Assembly: GCF_014649715.1 (NCBI RefSeq)
Contig: NZ_BMTO01000016.1
Span: forward strand, 62,419-126,418
Reading direction: 5' to 3'
From: Streptomyces lateritius
GTDB lineage: Bacteria > Actinomycetota > Actinomycetes > Streptomycetales > Streptomycetaceae
DNA: 64,000 nt
Shown: in pieces, positions 17,502 through 25,248 of the stretch
Numbering within the stretch: the stretch's first letter is position 1
Layout of the letters: each line of letters starts with the position of its first letter
Made by a program: the position numbers and the translations under genes
The notes under the pieces: model-generated
What the model was told of the DNA's origin: nothing
Databases searched by the model: none
What the model saw: the letters and a program-made list of their open reading frames with translations, nothing else

Positions 17502-19016
17502 CTATCGGTCCCCGAAGATCGTGCGGTGCCAGTCCTTCGCGGCGACCGCCGTGTTGTCGTACATCACGTGCTTGACCTGCGTGTACTCCTCGAAGGAATA
17601 CGCCGACATGTCCTTGCCGAAGCCGGATGCCTTGTAGCCGCCGTGCGGCATCTCGCTGATGATCGGGATGTGGTCGTTGACCCAGACGCACCCCGCCTTG
17701 ATCTCGCGGGTGGCACGGTTCGCGCGGAAGACGTCACGGGTCCACGCGGAGGCGGCGAGGCCGTAGGGGGTGTCGTTGGCCAGTCGGACACCCTCGTCGT
17801 CGCTGTCGAAGGGCAGGGCCACGAGGACCGGTCCGAAGATCTCCGACTGCACGACCTCGCTGTCCTGCGCGGCGCCGGTGATCAGGGTCGGACGGTAGTA
17901 CGCACCGTTCTTCAGCCCTCCTCCCGGGGCTTCGCCGCCGGTGACGACGGTGGCGTAGCCCCGGGCGCGCTCGACGAAGGCGGCGACCCGGTCCCGCTGG
18001 ACGTGGCTGATCAGCGGGCCGAGATCGGTGGCGGGGTCGAAGGGGTCGCCGAGGCGGACGGTCTCCATCAGCTCGGCGACCCGCGCGACGAAGGCGTCGA
18101 AGAGCGGGCGCTGGACGTAGGCGCGGGTGGCGGCGGTGCAGTCCTGGCCGGTGTTGATGAGGGAGGCGGCGACGGCGCCGTGGGCGGCGGCCTCCAGGTC
18201 GGCGTCGTCGAAGACGACGAAGGGCGCCTTGCCGCCCAGTTCGAGGTGGAGCCGCTTCACGGTGGAGGTGGCGATCTCGGCGACCCGCTTGCCGACGGGG
18301 GTGGAGCCGGTGAAGGACGTCATCGCCACGTCGGGGTGGCCGACGAGGTGCTCGCCTGCGGTCCGGCCGGCACCGGTCACGATGTTGACGACGCCGTCGG
18401 GGATCCCGGCCTCCGTGGCCGCCTGCGCGAACATCAGCGAGGTCAGCGGGGTGAGTTCGGCCGGCTTGAGGACGATCGTGTTGCCGGCGGCGACGGCCGG
18501 GAGGATCTTCCAGGCGGCCATCTGGAGGGGATAGTTCCAGGGGGCGATGGAGCCGACGACCCCGATGGGTTCGCGGCGGACGTACGAGGTGTGGTCGCCG
18601 CTGTACTCGCCGGCGGACTGGCCCTGGAGGTGGCGGGCGGCCCCGGCGAAGAAGGCGGTGTTGTCGACCGTGCCGGGGACGTCGAACTCCGTCGACAGCT
18701 TGATGGGCTTGCCGCACTGGAGGGACTCGACACGGGCGAACTCCTCGGCCTGCTCGGCGAGGACGCCGGCGAACCGGTGCAGGGCGTCGGAGCGCTCGCC
18801 GGGGGTGGCGCCGGCCCACGCGGGGAAGGCGTCCTTGGCGGCGGCGACGGCCGCGTCGACGTCCGCCGTGGAGGCCAGTTCGTAGGTGTGGACCCTCTCG
18901 CCGGTGGCCGGGTCGACGACGTTGTGCTCCCGACCCGACGTCCCGGGGCGCAGCCGCCCGCCGATGTACTGCGCGCCGTCCGCGAAGCGGTCGGTCACCT
19001 GGAAGCGGTTGCCCAT
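17502..19016 (-). CDS. Gamma-aminobutyraldehyde dehydrogenase-type ALDH
   Basis: 504-residue ALDH. Features are SIAPWNYPLQM, the catalytic glutamate in LELGGKAPF, the nucleophile near residue 293 in NTGQDCTAATR, and the C-terminal EMPHGGYKASGFGKDMS typical of betaine/aminoaldehyde dehydrogenases (PuuC, Prr, YdcW). It oxidises 4-aminobutyraldehyde to GABA or a related aminoaldehyde. ATG 19016 has GGAGAG upstream. It lies directly upstream of potD on the same strand, so it is probably the first gene of an ALDH-potDABC-oxidoreductase run. A second paralogue lies at 27058-28497. Confidence 0.92.
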   Translation of the reverse strand: MGNRFQVTDRFADGAQYIGGRLRPGTSGREHNVVDPATGERVHTYELASTADVDAAVAAAKDAFPAWAGATPGERSDALHRFAGVLAEQAEEFARVESLQCGKPIKLSTEFDVPGTVDNTAFFAGAARHLQGQSAGEYSGDHTSYVRREPIGVVGSIAPWNYPLQMAAWKILPAVAAGNTIVLKPAELTPLTSLMFAQAATEAGIPDGVVNIVTGAGRTAGEHLVGHPDVAMTSFTGSTPVGKRVAEIATSTVKRLHLELGGKAPFVVFDDADLEAAAHGAVAASLINTGQDCTAATRAYVQRPLFDAFVARVAELMETVRLGDPFDPATDLGPLISHVQRDRVAAFVERARGYATVVTGGEAPGGGLKNGAYYRPTLITGAAQDSEVVQSEIFGPVLVALPFDSDDEGVRLANDTPYGLAASAWTRDVFRANRATREIKAGCVWVNDHIPIISEMPHGGYKASGFGKDMSAYSFEEYTQVKHVMYDNTAVAAKDWHRTIFGDR

Positions 19017-19191
19017 GACGCTCTCCGTTGTTCCAGCTCGAATTGAGTGCCGATCCTGACAGAGTGATGCCGGTCCAACAAGTGATTCCGTTGTTGCCTT
19101 TTGGTTACGCGACGGAATCGGTCGACCATGTGTCGAGGGTCCCGGGAAATCCCCGTACGAAGTGTCCGTGGCGGCTGCCAGACTCGCATGC

Positions 19192-19740
19192 ATGGGGAAT
19201 CTCGAGGAGCTGACACAGCAGGTCAGCAGGGGTCAGCGGGTGAAATGGCTGCACTTCTGGGGGCACCGTCCGAGGCCGGACGGGGAGCTCTCGGCGAGCT
19301 GCCTGAGCCAGTGGTGGCCGTCACCCTTCGAGGTGGACGGCGTGCGTTACGCGACGGCGGAGCACTGGATGATGACGTCGAAGGCGAGACTCTTCGGAGA
19401 CCCGGAGGCCGAGCGGGCGGCGCTCACGGCTCGCTCGCCGGCCGAGGCGAAGAGGGCCGGGCGGCTGGTGCGGGGCTTCGACCAGACGGTGTGGGAGCGG
19501 GAGCGCTTCGGGATCGTGGTCGAGGGCAGCGTCCACAAGTTCGCCTCGGACGAGGCGCTGCGGGGGTTCCTGCTCGGCACGGGCGGACGGGTGCTGGTGG
19601 AGGCGAGCCCGGTGGACCGGGTGTGGGGCATCGGCCTGACCGCCGACGACCCCCGGGCGAAGGACCCCTCCCGCTGGCGGGGCCTGAACCTGCTGGGCTT
19701 CGCCCTGATGGAGGCGAGGTTCCGCCTGCGGACCGGGTGA
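19192..19740 (+). CDS. NADAR-family protein (YbiA-like N-glycosidase fold)
   Basis: 182 residues. The NADAR hallmarks are FWGHRP near the start, LSQWWPSPF, the YATAEHWMM segment with its Glu, and the C-terminal GLNLLGFALMEAR. Family members cleave N-glycosidic bonds in riboflavin intermediates or remove ADP-ribose from guanine; which applies here is not clear. ATG 19192 (MGNLEELT) was chosen over GTG 19162 because the family begins there. It is divergent from the upstream ALDH gene and closed by a strong hairpin. Confidence 0.82.
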   Translation: MGNLEELTQQVSRGQRVKWLHFWGHRPRPDGELSASCLSQWWPSPFEVDGVRYATAEHWMMTSKARLFGDPEAERAALTARSPAEAKRAGRLVRGFDQTVWERERFGIVVEGSVHKFASDEALRGFLLGTGGRVLVEASPVDRVWGIGLTADDPRAKDPSRWRGLNLLGFALMEARFRLRTG

Positions 19741-19745
19741 ACGGC

Positions 19746-19777
19746 GAAGGCCCCCGCACCGGGGTGCGGGGCCCTTC
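19746..19777 (+). terminator. Strong hairpin terminator after the NADAR gene
   Basis: A 15-bp stem (19746-19760 with 19763-19777, one mismatch) with a 2-base loop starts 5 bases after the stop codon. It lies between convergent genes and could serve both strands. Confidence 0.8.
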
Positions 19778-19812
19778 GTGTTCGTCGCCGTCGGCGTCGT
19801 CGGCCGGGTGGC

Positions 19813-20508
19813 TCAGCGGTTTTCGACGACCAGGCTGGTCGCGAACGGGTCGTTCAGGTCGCCGTCGTTCTCGAACTCCTCGGCGTTCATGAAGATCCAG
19901 ACGAAGAAGGCGATGACCGCCACTCCGAGCGCGATGCCGATCGATCCCAGGACGACACCGGCCGTGGCCTGGCCGCCGTTGTTCGCCTCGCCGCGCTGGA
20001 CGCGCTTGCGGCCCATGATCCCGAAGATCAGGGCCAGTACGCCCAGGATCAGGCTGAGCACGCCGTACAGGCAGAAGAGGCAGACGGCCAGGATGCCGAG
20101 CACCATGCCCGCCGTACCCATGCCGTTGGACTGACCACCGCCCTGCCAGCCCTGCTGGCCGTAGCCGCTGTACCCCGGGTAGCCGGGATAGCCGTACGTC
20201 GACGCCGCGGCCGCCGGCGGCGTCGGCGGGTAGCCGTACGCGCCGGGCGTCGCCGCCGGTCCGCCCGGGGCCACGGGCGGCGGCGGAAGCTCTCCTGTGC
20301 CGTCCCCCGCCGCCGGCATCGACGTCATCGTCGGCTGGTCGTGCACCGGCGACACCGGGGGCCGGTCCCGCGGCTCCGGTGCCGCCGACGGACGGTCCTG
20401 GGCGTCCGGGGCCGTCGGCTTGCTCAGTTCCACCCCGTCGCGGTTCGGCGGAGCCCACGGATCCGCCGGGTCGTACCCGCCCCGCTGCTGCTCGCTGTTG
20501 TCAGACAT
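19813..20508 (-). CDS. DUF4190-type membrane protein with Pro/Gly/Tyr-rich cytoplasmic tail
   Basis: 231 residues. The N-terminal 130 residues are low-complexity, Pro-rich, with YGYP and GYGQQG repeats. Two C-terminal hydrophobic hairpins (about 135-170 and 190-222) surround GIMGRKRVQRGEA, the DUF4190 pattern. Such proteins are common and uncharacterised in actinomycetes. ATG 20508 (MSDNSEQQ) was chosen; the very long open frame upstream (to 22266) runs antisense through other genes. It is divergent from the deaminase gene. Confidence 0.8.
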   Translation of the reverse strand: MSDNSEQQRGGYDPADPWAPPNRDGVELSKPTAPDAQDRPSAAPEPRDRPPVSPVHDQPTMTSMPAAGDGTGELPPPPVAPGGPAATPGAYGYPPTPPAAAASTYGYPGYPGYSGYGQQGWQGGGQSNGMGTAGMVLGILAVCLFCLYGVLSLILGVLALIFGIMGRKRVQRGEANNGGQATAGVVLGSIGIALGVAVIAFFVWIFMNAEEFENDGDLNDPFATSLVVENR

Positions 20509-20583
20509 GGGCCTCCCCCATCGTGGTCCCGCCATGCTACGACCTCCCTCCGAGCGGGGACCGGCCCGGCCTACGATGATCCG

Positions 20584-21609
20584 ATGACCGATCTCCACCC
20601 CTTCATCGCGGGGCTCCCCAAGGCCGAGCTGCACGTCCACCACGTGGGCTCCGCCTCCCCCCGGATCGTCTCCGAGCTGGCCGCACGCCACCCGGACTCC
20701 AAGGTCCCCACGGACCCGGAGGCGCTCGTCGACTACTTCACGTTCACCGACTTCGCGCACTTCGTCGAGGTCTACCTCTCCGTCGTGGACCTCGTCCGCA
20801 CCCCGGAGGACGTCCGGCTGCTGACCTTCGAGATCGCCCGCGACATGGCCCGCCAGAACATCCGGTACGCCGAGCTGACGATCACCCCGTACAGCTCGAC
20901 CCGTCGCGGGATCGACGAGCGGGCCTTCATGGAGGCGATCGAGGACGCCCGCAAGGCCGCCGAGGCGGAGCTGGGCGTCGTCCTGCGCTGGTGCTTCGAC
21001 ATTCCCGGCGAGGCCGGTCTGGTGGCCGCCGAGGAGACCGCCCGGCTCGCCGTCGACCTGCGCCCGGAGGGCCTGGTCTCCTTCGGTCTCGGCGGCCCGG
21101 AGATCGGGGTGCCCCGCCCCCAGTTCAAGCCGTACTTCGACCGCGCCGTCGCCGCCGGCCTGCGCTCGGTGCCGCACGCGGGCGAGACGACGGGCCCGCA
21201 GACGATCTGGGACGCGCTGAACGACCTGCGTGCCGAGCGCATCGGTCACGGCACCAGCGCCGTGCGGGACCCCGCGCTCCTCGCTCACCTCGCCGAGCAC
21301 CGGATCGCCCTGGAGGTCTGCCCGACCTCCAACATCGCGACCCGGGCGGTCGCCCGCCTGGACGAGCACCCGATCAAGGAGATGGTGGCCGCCGGGGTGC
21401 TCGTGACGATCAACAGCGACGACCCGCCGATGTTCGGCACGGACCTGAACAACGAGTACGCGGTCGCCGCCCGGCTCCTGGAGCTCGACGAGCGCGGCCT
21501 CGCCTCCCTGGCCAAGAACGCCGTCGAGGCCTCCTTCCTCGACCCGGCCGGCAAGGCCCGGATCGCCGCCGAGATCGACACGTACACCGACGCGTGGCTC
21601 GCGCGCTGA
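20584..21609 (+). CDS. Adenosine-deaminase-family enzyme, probable 6-aminodeoxyfutalosine deaminase
   Basis: 341-residue metal-dependent deaminase of the COG1816 family. Zinc ligands are in HVHH near residue 17, HAGE (with the catalytic Glu), GHGT and the SDDP motif. The first metal motif reads HVHHVGSAS instead of the HxHLxG of true adenosine deaminases. From memory, the streptomycete enzymes at this locus (the S. avermitilis protein Sav2595) were shown to deaminate 6-aminodeoxyfutalosine in the futalosine route to menaquinone. I assign that role by family and position, not by direct test. It starts at ATG 20584; the frame upstream of it is non-conserved. Confidence 0.82.
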   Translation: MTDLHPFIAGLPKAELHVHHVGSASPRIVSELAARHPDSKVPTDPEALVDYFTFTDFAHFVEVYLSVVDLVRTPEDVRLLTFEIARDMARQNIRYAELTITPYSSTRRGIDERAFMEAIEDARKAAEAELGVVLRWCFDIPGEAGLVAAEETARLAVDLRPEGLVSFGLGGPEIGVPRPQFKPYFDRAVAAGLRSVPHAGETTGPQTIWDALNDLRAERIGHGTSAVRDPALLAHLAEHRIALEVCPTSNIATRAVARLDEHPIKEMVAAGVLVTINSDDPPMFGTDLNNEYAVAARLLELDERGLASLAKNAVEASFLDPAGKARIAAEIDTYTDAWLAR

Positions 21610-21645
21610 CCGGCGTCCCCTCACTGACGACGTGAGAATGTGCCC

Positions 21646-22338
21646 ATGGACCACGTGACTGTCGTAGGCCACCGCGGCGACCCGTACCGCGTCCGTGAGA
21701 ACACGGTCCCCTCGATCGTCTCGGCGATCGAGGCGGGCGCCGACGCCGTCGAGATCGACGTACGGCTCACCCGCGACGGCGTTCCCGTCCTCCTCCACGA
21801 CGACACGCTGAAACGGCTGTGGGGTCACGACCGGCCGCTGTCCTCGCTCTCCCTGGAGCAGCTGAAGGAGCTGACGTACGGCGGGATCCCCACCCTGCGC
21901 GAGGCGCTGATCGCGGCCGGGCCGCACCGGCTGATGCTCGACCTGCCCGGCGGCGACGAGTCGTCGGTCCGTCGCATCGTCGGCACGGTCCGCGAGTGCG
22001 GCGCGGCCGAGCGGGTCCTCTACTGCGCGGGTTCGGTCGCCATGCTCCAGGTCCGGGCCGCCGACCCGTCCGCCGAGATCGCCCTGACCTGGACGACCCT
22101 CGCCCCGCCGCGCCCCGTGCTGCTCGACGCGATCCGGCCGCGCTGGCTCAACTACCGCTTCGGGCTGGTCAGCCGGGAGCTGGCGGACCGGGTGCACCGG
22201 GACGGCCACCTCGTCTCGGCCTGGACCCCGGACACCCGGCGCGCGATGCGTAAGCTCCTGAACCACGGGGTGGATTCGATCACCACCAACCGCGTGGACG
22301 CGCTCACCGCCGAACTGCGAAGGAGTACGCCGAGGTGA
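21646..22338 (+). CDS. Glycerophosphodiester phosphodiesterase family protein
   Basis: 230 residues, a short cytoplasmic GDPD TIM barrel. It has HRGDPYRVRENT at the start (catalytic His), the EIDVRLTRDG metal-binding Glu/Asp, and VLLHDDTLKR with the second catalytic His. The C-terminus VDSITTNR is also typical. It cleaves glycerophosphodiesters to glycerol-3-phosphate and an alcohol. ATG 21646 was chosen over GTG 21640. It lies 36 bp after the deaminase gene and overlaps the next gene by 4 bases (GTGA), suggesting one transcript. Confidence 0.9.
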   Translation: MDHVTVVGHRGDPYRVRENTVPSIVSAIEAGADAVEIDVRLTRDGVPVLLHDDTLKRLWGHDRPLSSLSLEQLKELTYGGIPTLREALIAAGPHRLMLDLPGGDESSVRRIVGTVRECGAAERVLYCAGSVAMLQVRAADPSAEIALTWTTLAPPRPVLLDAIRPRWLNYRFGLVSRELADRVHRDGHLVSAWTPDTRRAMRKLLNHGVDSITTNRVDALTAELRRSTPR

Positions 22339-23120
22339 CCGGGACCGAGAGGATCCGTACCGACATCGCGCACAACGCGCGGGTGTGGAACTACTGGCTG
22401 GGCGGCAAGGACAACTATCCGGTGGACCGCGCGGCCGGCGACCAGGTCACCCGCTTCTACCCGGGCATCGGCGAGGTGGCCCGCGCGGACCGGGCGTTCC
22501 TGGGCCGGGCGGTGACGTATCTGGCCGCCGAGGCGGGGGTGCGCCAGTTCCTGGACATCGGTACGGGCCTGCCCACCGCCGACAACACCCACGAGGTCGC
22601 CCAGCGCATCGCCCCGGACGCCCGCATCGTCTACGTCGACAACGACCCGATCGTGCTGACGCACGCCCGCGCGCTGCTGACCGGCGCCCCGGAGGGCGTC
22701 ACCGAGTACGTCGACGCGGACGTCCGGGAGCCGTTGCGGATCCTGGAGGCGGCGGCGAGGACGCTGGACCTGACGCGCCCGGTCGCGGTGATGATGCTCG
22801 GCATCCTCAACTTCGTCCTCGACACCGACGAGGCCCGCTCCATCGTGCGCACCCTGATGGACGCGGTGCCCTCCGGCAGCCATCTCGTCCTCACCCACCC
22901 CACGCTCGAACCGGAGCTGGGTGGCGAGGCGAACGTGGCGGCGATGGCGTTCTGGAACGAGAACGCGACCCCGCCGATCACCGCACGCGGGCGCGCCGAG
23001 TTCACCTCCTTCCTCGACGGGCTCGACGTCCTGGAGCCGGGGATCGTGTCCTGCGCGAGCTGGCGTTTCGCCCCGGCGTCCGAGGTGGCGCAGTTCGGCG
23101 CCGTGGGCCGCAAACCGTGA
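22335..23120 (+). CDS. DUF574 / S-adenosyl-methionine methyltransferase-like protein
   Basis: 261 residues of the large actinobacterial DUF574 family. It opens with NARVWNYWLGGKDNYPVDR, followed by the SAM-binding glycine motif FLDIGTGLPT and YVDNDPIVL. Substrates for this family, which is greatly expanded in Streptomyces, are not established. The start GTG 22335 overlaps the preceding stop, and its own stop overlaps the kinase start, so the genes appear co-transcribed and coupled. Confidence 0.9.
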   Translation: MTGTERIRTDIAHNARVWNYWLGGKDNYPVDRAAGDQVTRFYPGIGEVARADRAFLGRAVTYLAAEAGVRQFLDIGTGLPTADNTHEVAQRIAPDARIVYVDNDPIVLTHARALLTGAPEGVTEYVDADVREPLRILEAAARTLDLTRPVAVMMLGILNFVLDTDEARSIVRTLMDAVPSGSHLVLTHPTLEPELGGEANVAAMAFWNENATPPITARGRAEFTSFLDGLDVLEPGIVSCASWRFAPASEVAQFGAVGRKP

Positions 23121-24466
23121 GGGACGCGGGGAGCGGCATACGGGCGGAGGTGCAGGGCTGGTGGGACCGGGCGAGGTCGCTGGGCGACGCCAACCCCTGG
23201 GCGGTCGACATCGGCGTCGCGCTGCTCGTGCAGGCGGCGATGACCATGCCGTTCGTCGTGCCGCGAGGGCCGGAGCTGGAGCCGGCGACCTGGCCGGCGT
23301 ACGGGCTGACCACCCTCACCGTCGTCCCGCTGGTCTGGCGGCGGCGCGCGCCGATGGCCGTCCTGCTCGCGATCCTGGCGACGAGCGCGCTGTACAAGAT
23401 CGCCTTGGAGGGTCCGGGCCAGCCTTTGCCGTACACCGGTCTGGTCATCGTCTACACGATCGCCGCGCTCTCGCCGGCCCGCGACCGGCTCGTCACGGTC
23501 GTCCTGCTCGTGCTCGCCGTGCCGGTCTCCGTCTGGCTCAACACCCGGTCGGCGCGTGAACTGACCTTCTCTCTCTTCGTGTTCGCGGCGGCGTACGTCT
23601 TCGGCCGGCTGACCGACACCCGGCAGCGGGCCAACCGGGTGGAGGCCGAGCAGGCCGCCGCGCGCGAACGGGCCCGGATCGCGCGGGAGATGCACGACGT
23701 CCTCTCCCACGCGGTGAGCCTGATGATCGTGCAGGCGGAGGCGGGTCCGGTCGCGGTGCGTACGGCTCCGGAGCGTGCGGAGGCCGCGTTCGACGCGATC
23801 TCCGAGACGGGCCGGGACGCGATGGCGCAGCTGCGCCGGATGCTGGGCGTCCTGCGGGACGAGGACGGGCCGGCGGGCGGCGCGCAGACGCCGAGGGAGT
23901 GTCCGGAAAGTAGCGCCGTCTGCCCGCAGGGCAGGGCCTGCGGCGTCCGGTGCGTGCGATCGCGAGGCGGAGGATCGCCCTCGTACGGGGCGTACTCGGG
24001 TGATCCCGGCAACGCGGCGAGCGTGCGTGCCGGGCGTCGCGGGCCAGGCGGGACGTTACGGGCACGACCCAGGGAGCCCCAGCCGGACCTGGCCGGCCTG
24101 CCCGACCTGGTGGAGCGGGTACGGGCGAGTGGTCTCGACGTCACGTACGGGACGGCGGGCGGGGTGCGCGCCCTGCCGGCGGCCACCGGGGCGACGGTCT
24201 ACCGGATCGTCCAGGAGGCGCTGACGAACGTGGTCAGGCACGCGAACGCGCGCAGCGCCCGCGTACAGCTCACGCGCAGGGACGACGTGCTGGAGATCCT
24301 GGTGACGGACGACGGCCGAGGCCCGCAGCCGGGCTCCGGCGGGCACGGACTGCTCGGCCTGCGCGAGCGGGCGGCCGCGCACGGTGGTACTGCGAGCACC
24401 GGGCCGGGCCCGGACGGCCGGGGCTTCCGGGTCAGGGCCACGATTCCTCTGGAGATGGGACATTGA
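23117..24466 (+). CDS. NarL-type sensor histidine kinase with a 59-residue in-frame insertion
   Basis: 449 residues. Four or five membrane spans (about 30-165) are followed by a HisKA_3 domain with phospho-acceptor His near residue 193 in REMHDVLSHAV. A C-terminal HATPase has the N box EALTNVVRHAN, DDGRG and GLLGLRER. Residues about 260-318 are a Cys/Arg/Gly-rich segment unlike the family, encoded by a 177-bp insertion between the dimerisation and ATPase domains. The reading frame stays open, so the protein may still function with a lengthened linker. Start GTG 23117 overlaps the upstream stop; the stop overlaps the regulator start. It partners the response regulator at 24463. Confidence 0.88.
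   Translation: MRDAGSGIRAEVQGWWDRARSLGDANPWAVDIGVALLVQAAMTMPFVVPRGPELEPATWPAYGLTTLTVVPLVWRRRAPMAVLLAILATSALYKIALEGPGQPLPYTGLVIVYTIAALSPARDRLVTVVLLVLAVPVSVWLNTRSARELTFSLFVFAAAYVFGRLTDTRQRANRVEAEQAAARERARIAREMHDVLSHAVSLMIVQAEAGPVAVRTAPERAEAAFDAISETGRDAMAQLRRMLGVLRDEDGPAGGAQTPRECPESSAVCPQGRACGVRCVRSRGGGSPSYGAYSGDPGNAASVRAGRRGPGGTLRARPREPQPDLAGLPDLVERVRASGLDVTYGTAGGVRALPAATGATVYRIVQEALTNVVRHANARSARVQLTRRDDVLEILVTDDGRGPQPGSGGHGLLGLRERAAAHGGTASTGPGPDGRGFRVRATIPLEMGH
23900..24064 (+). mobile_element. MITE-like repeat element inserted in the kinase gene
   Basis: A 165-bp segment is bounded by imperfect 18-bp terminal inverted repeats: TGTCCGGAAAGTAGCGCC at 23900-23917, and its counterpart at 24047-24064, matching at 13 of 18 positions on the opposite strand. 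The hexamer AGGGAG flanks it at 23894-23899 and 24071-24076. Removing the 177 bp between the hexamers restores a smooth family sequence (TPREPQPD). It is too short to encode a transposase. I recall similar repeats in other Streptomyces genomes but cannot check. Confidence 0.7.
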
Positions 24467-25149
24467 CGATCCGTGTGGTGGTGGCCGACGACCAGGAGCT
24501 GGTCCGCAGCGGCTTCGCGATGATCCTGGACGCCCAGCCGGACATCGAGGTGGTCGCGGAGGCGGGCGACGGGGCCGAGGCGGTCGAGGCCGTGCGCCGG
24601 CACGCGCCCGAGGTGGCGCTGCTCGACATCCGGATGCCGCGCATGGACGGCATCGAGGCGTGCCGCGCGATCGGCGCGGAGTCGGCCTGCCGGACGGTGA
24701 TGCTGACGACCTTCGACTCCGACGAGTACGTGTACGAGGCGCTGCACGCGGGCGCGAGCGGCTTTCTCCTGAAGGACGTCCGCCGGGAGGATCTGGTGCA
24801 CGGGGTACGGGTGGTGGCGCGGGGCGACTCGCTGCTCGCGCCGTCCGTCGCCCGCCGGCTGGTGGAGCAGTACACGCGCCCGGCGGCCCGCCGGCACGCG
24901 CCCGACCCGCGTCTGGACGCGCTGACCGGCCGGGAGCGGGAGACGCTGCTGCTGCTCGCGCGGGGTCTGTCGAACGCCGAGATCGCGGCGGAGCTGGTCG
25001 TCAGCGACCACACGGTGAAGACGCACGTCGGCAACGTGCTCGCCAAGCTGGGGTTGCGCGACCGGATCCAGGCGGTGATCTGCGCGTACGAGACAGGTCT
25101 GGTCGAGGCGGGTGGGGCTCCCGCCTCCCCCGGGCGGGCGAGGAACTGA
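24463..25149 (+). CDS. NarL/FixJ-family response regulator
   Basis: 228 residues. The receiver domain (about 1-120) has the acidic pair DD at 9-10, the phosphorylatable Asp55 in LLDIRMPRMDG and Lys near 104 in LLKD. The C-terminal LuxR helix-turn-helix (about 148-208) has LTGRERETLLLLARGLSNAEIA and DHTVKTHVGNVL. The start is TTG 24463, overlapping the kinase stop, with GGAG upstream. It is the cognate regulator of the kinase; its targets are unknown. Confidence 0.92.
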   Translation: MTIRVVVADDQELVRSGFAMILDAQPDIEVVAEAGDGAEAVEAVRRHAPEVALLDIRMPRMDGIEACRAIGAESACRTVMLTTFDSDEYVYEALHAGASGFLLKDVRREDLVHGVRVVARGDSLLAPSVARRLVEQYTRPAARRHAPDPRLDALTGRERETLLLLARGLSNAEIAAELVVSDHTVKTHVGNVLAKLGLRDRIQAVICAYETGLVEAGGAPASPGRARN

Positions 25150-25169
25150 CCGGCGAAGACCGCCGGTGC

Positions 25170-25190
25170 GGGGGATCCGCGCGATCCCCC
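25170..25190 (+). terminator. Hairpin after the two-component operon
   Basis: A perfect 8-bp stem GGGGGATC / GATCCCCC with a 5-base loop lies 20 bases after the response-regulator stop. It separates this operon from the serine hydrolase gene. Confidence 0.7.
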
Positions 25191-25248
25191 TGGTCAGCAG
25201 GATGTGAGTCGTCGAGAACAACGGCTCACCTCACGGGAGTTGACCACC

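Noticed and set aside
20521..22266. Upstream extension of the DUF4190 gene, making an 817-codon frame
   Set aside because: It lies antisense to the deaminase and phosphodiesterase genes; DUF4190 proteins start at ATG 20508.
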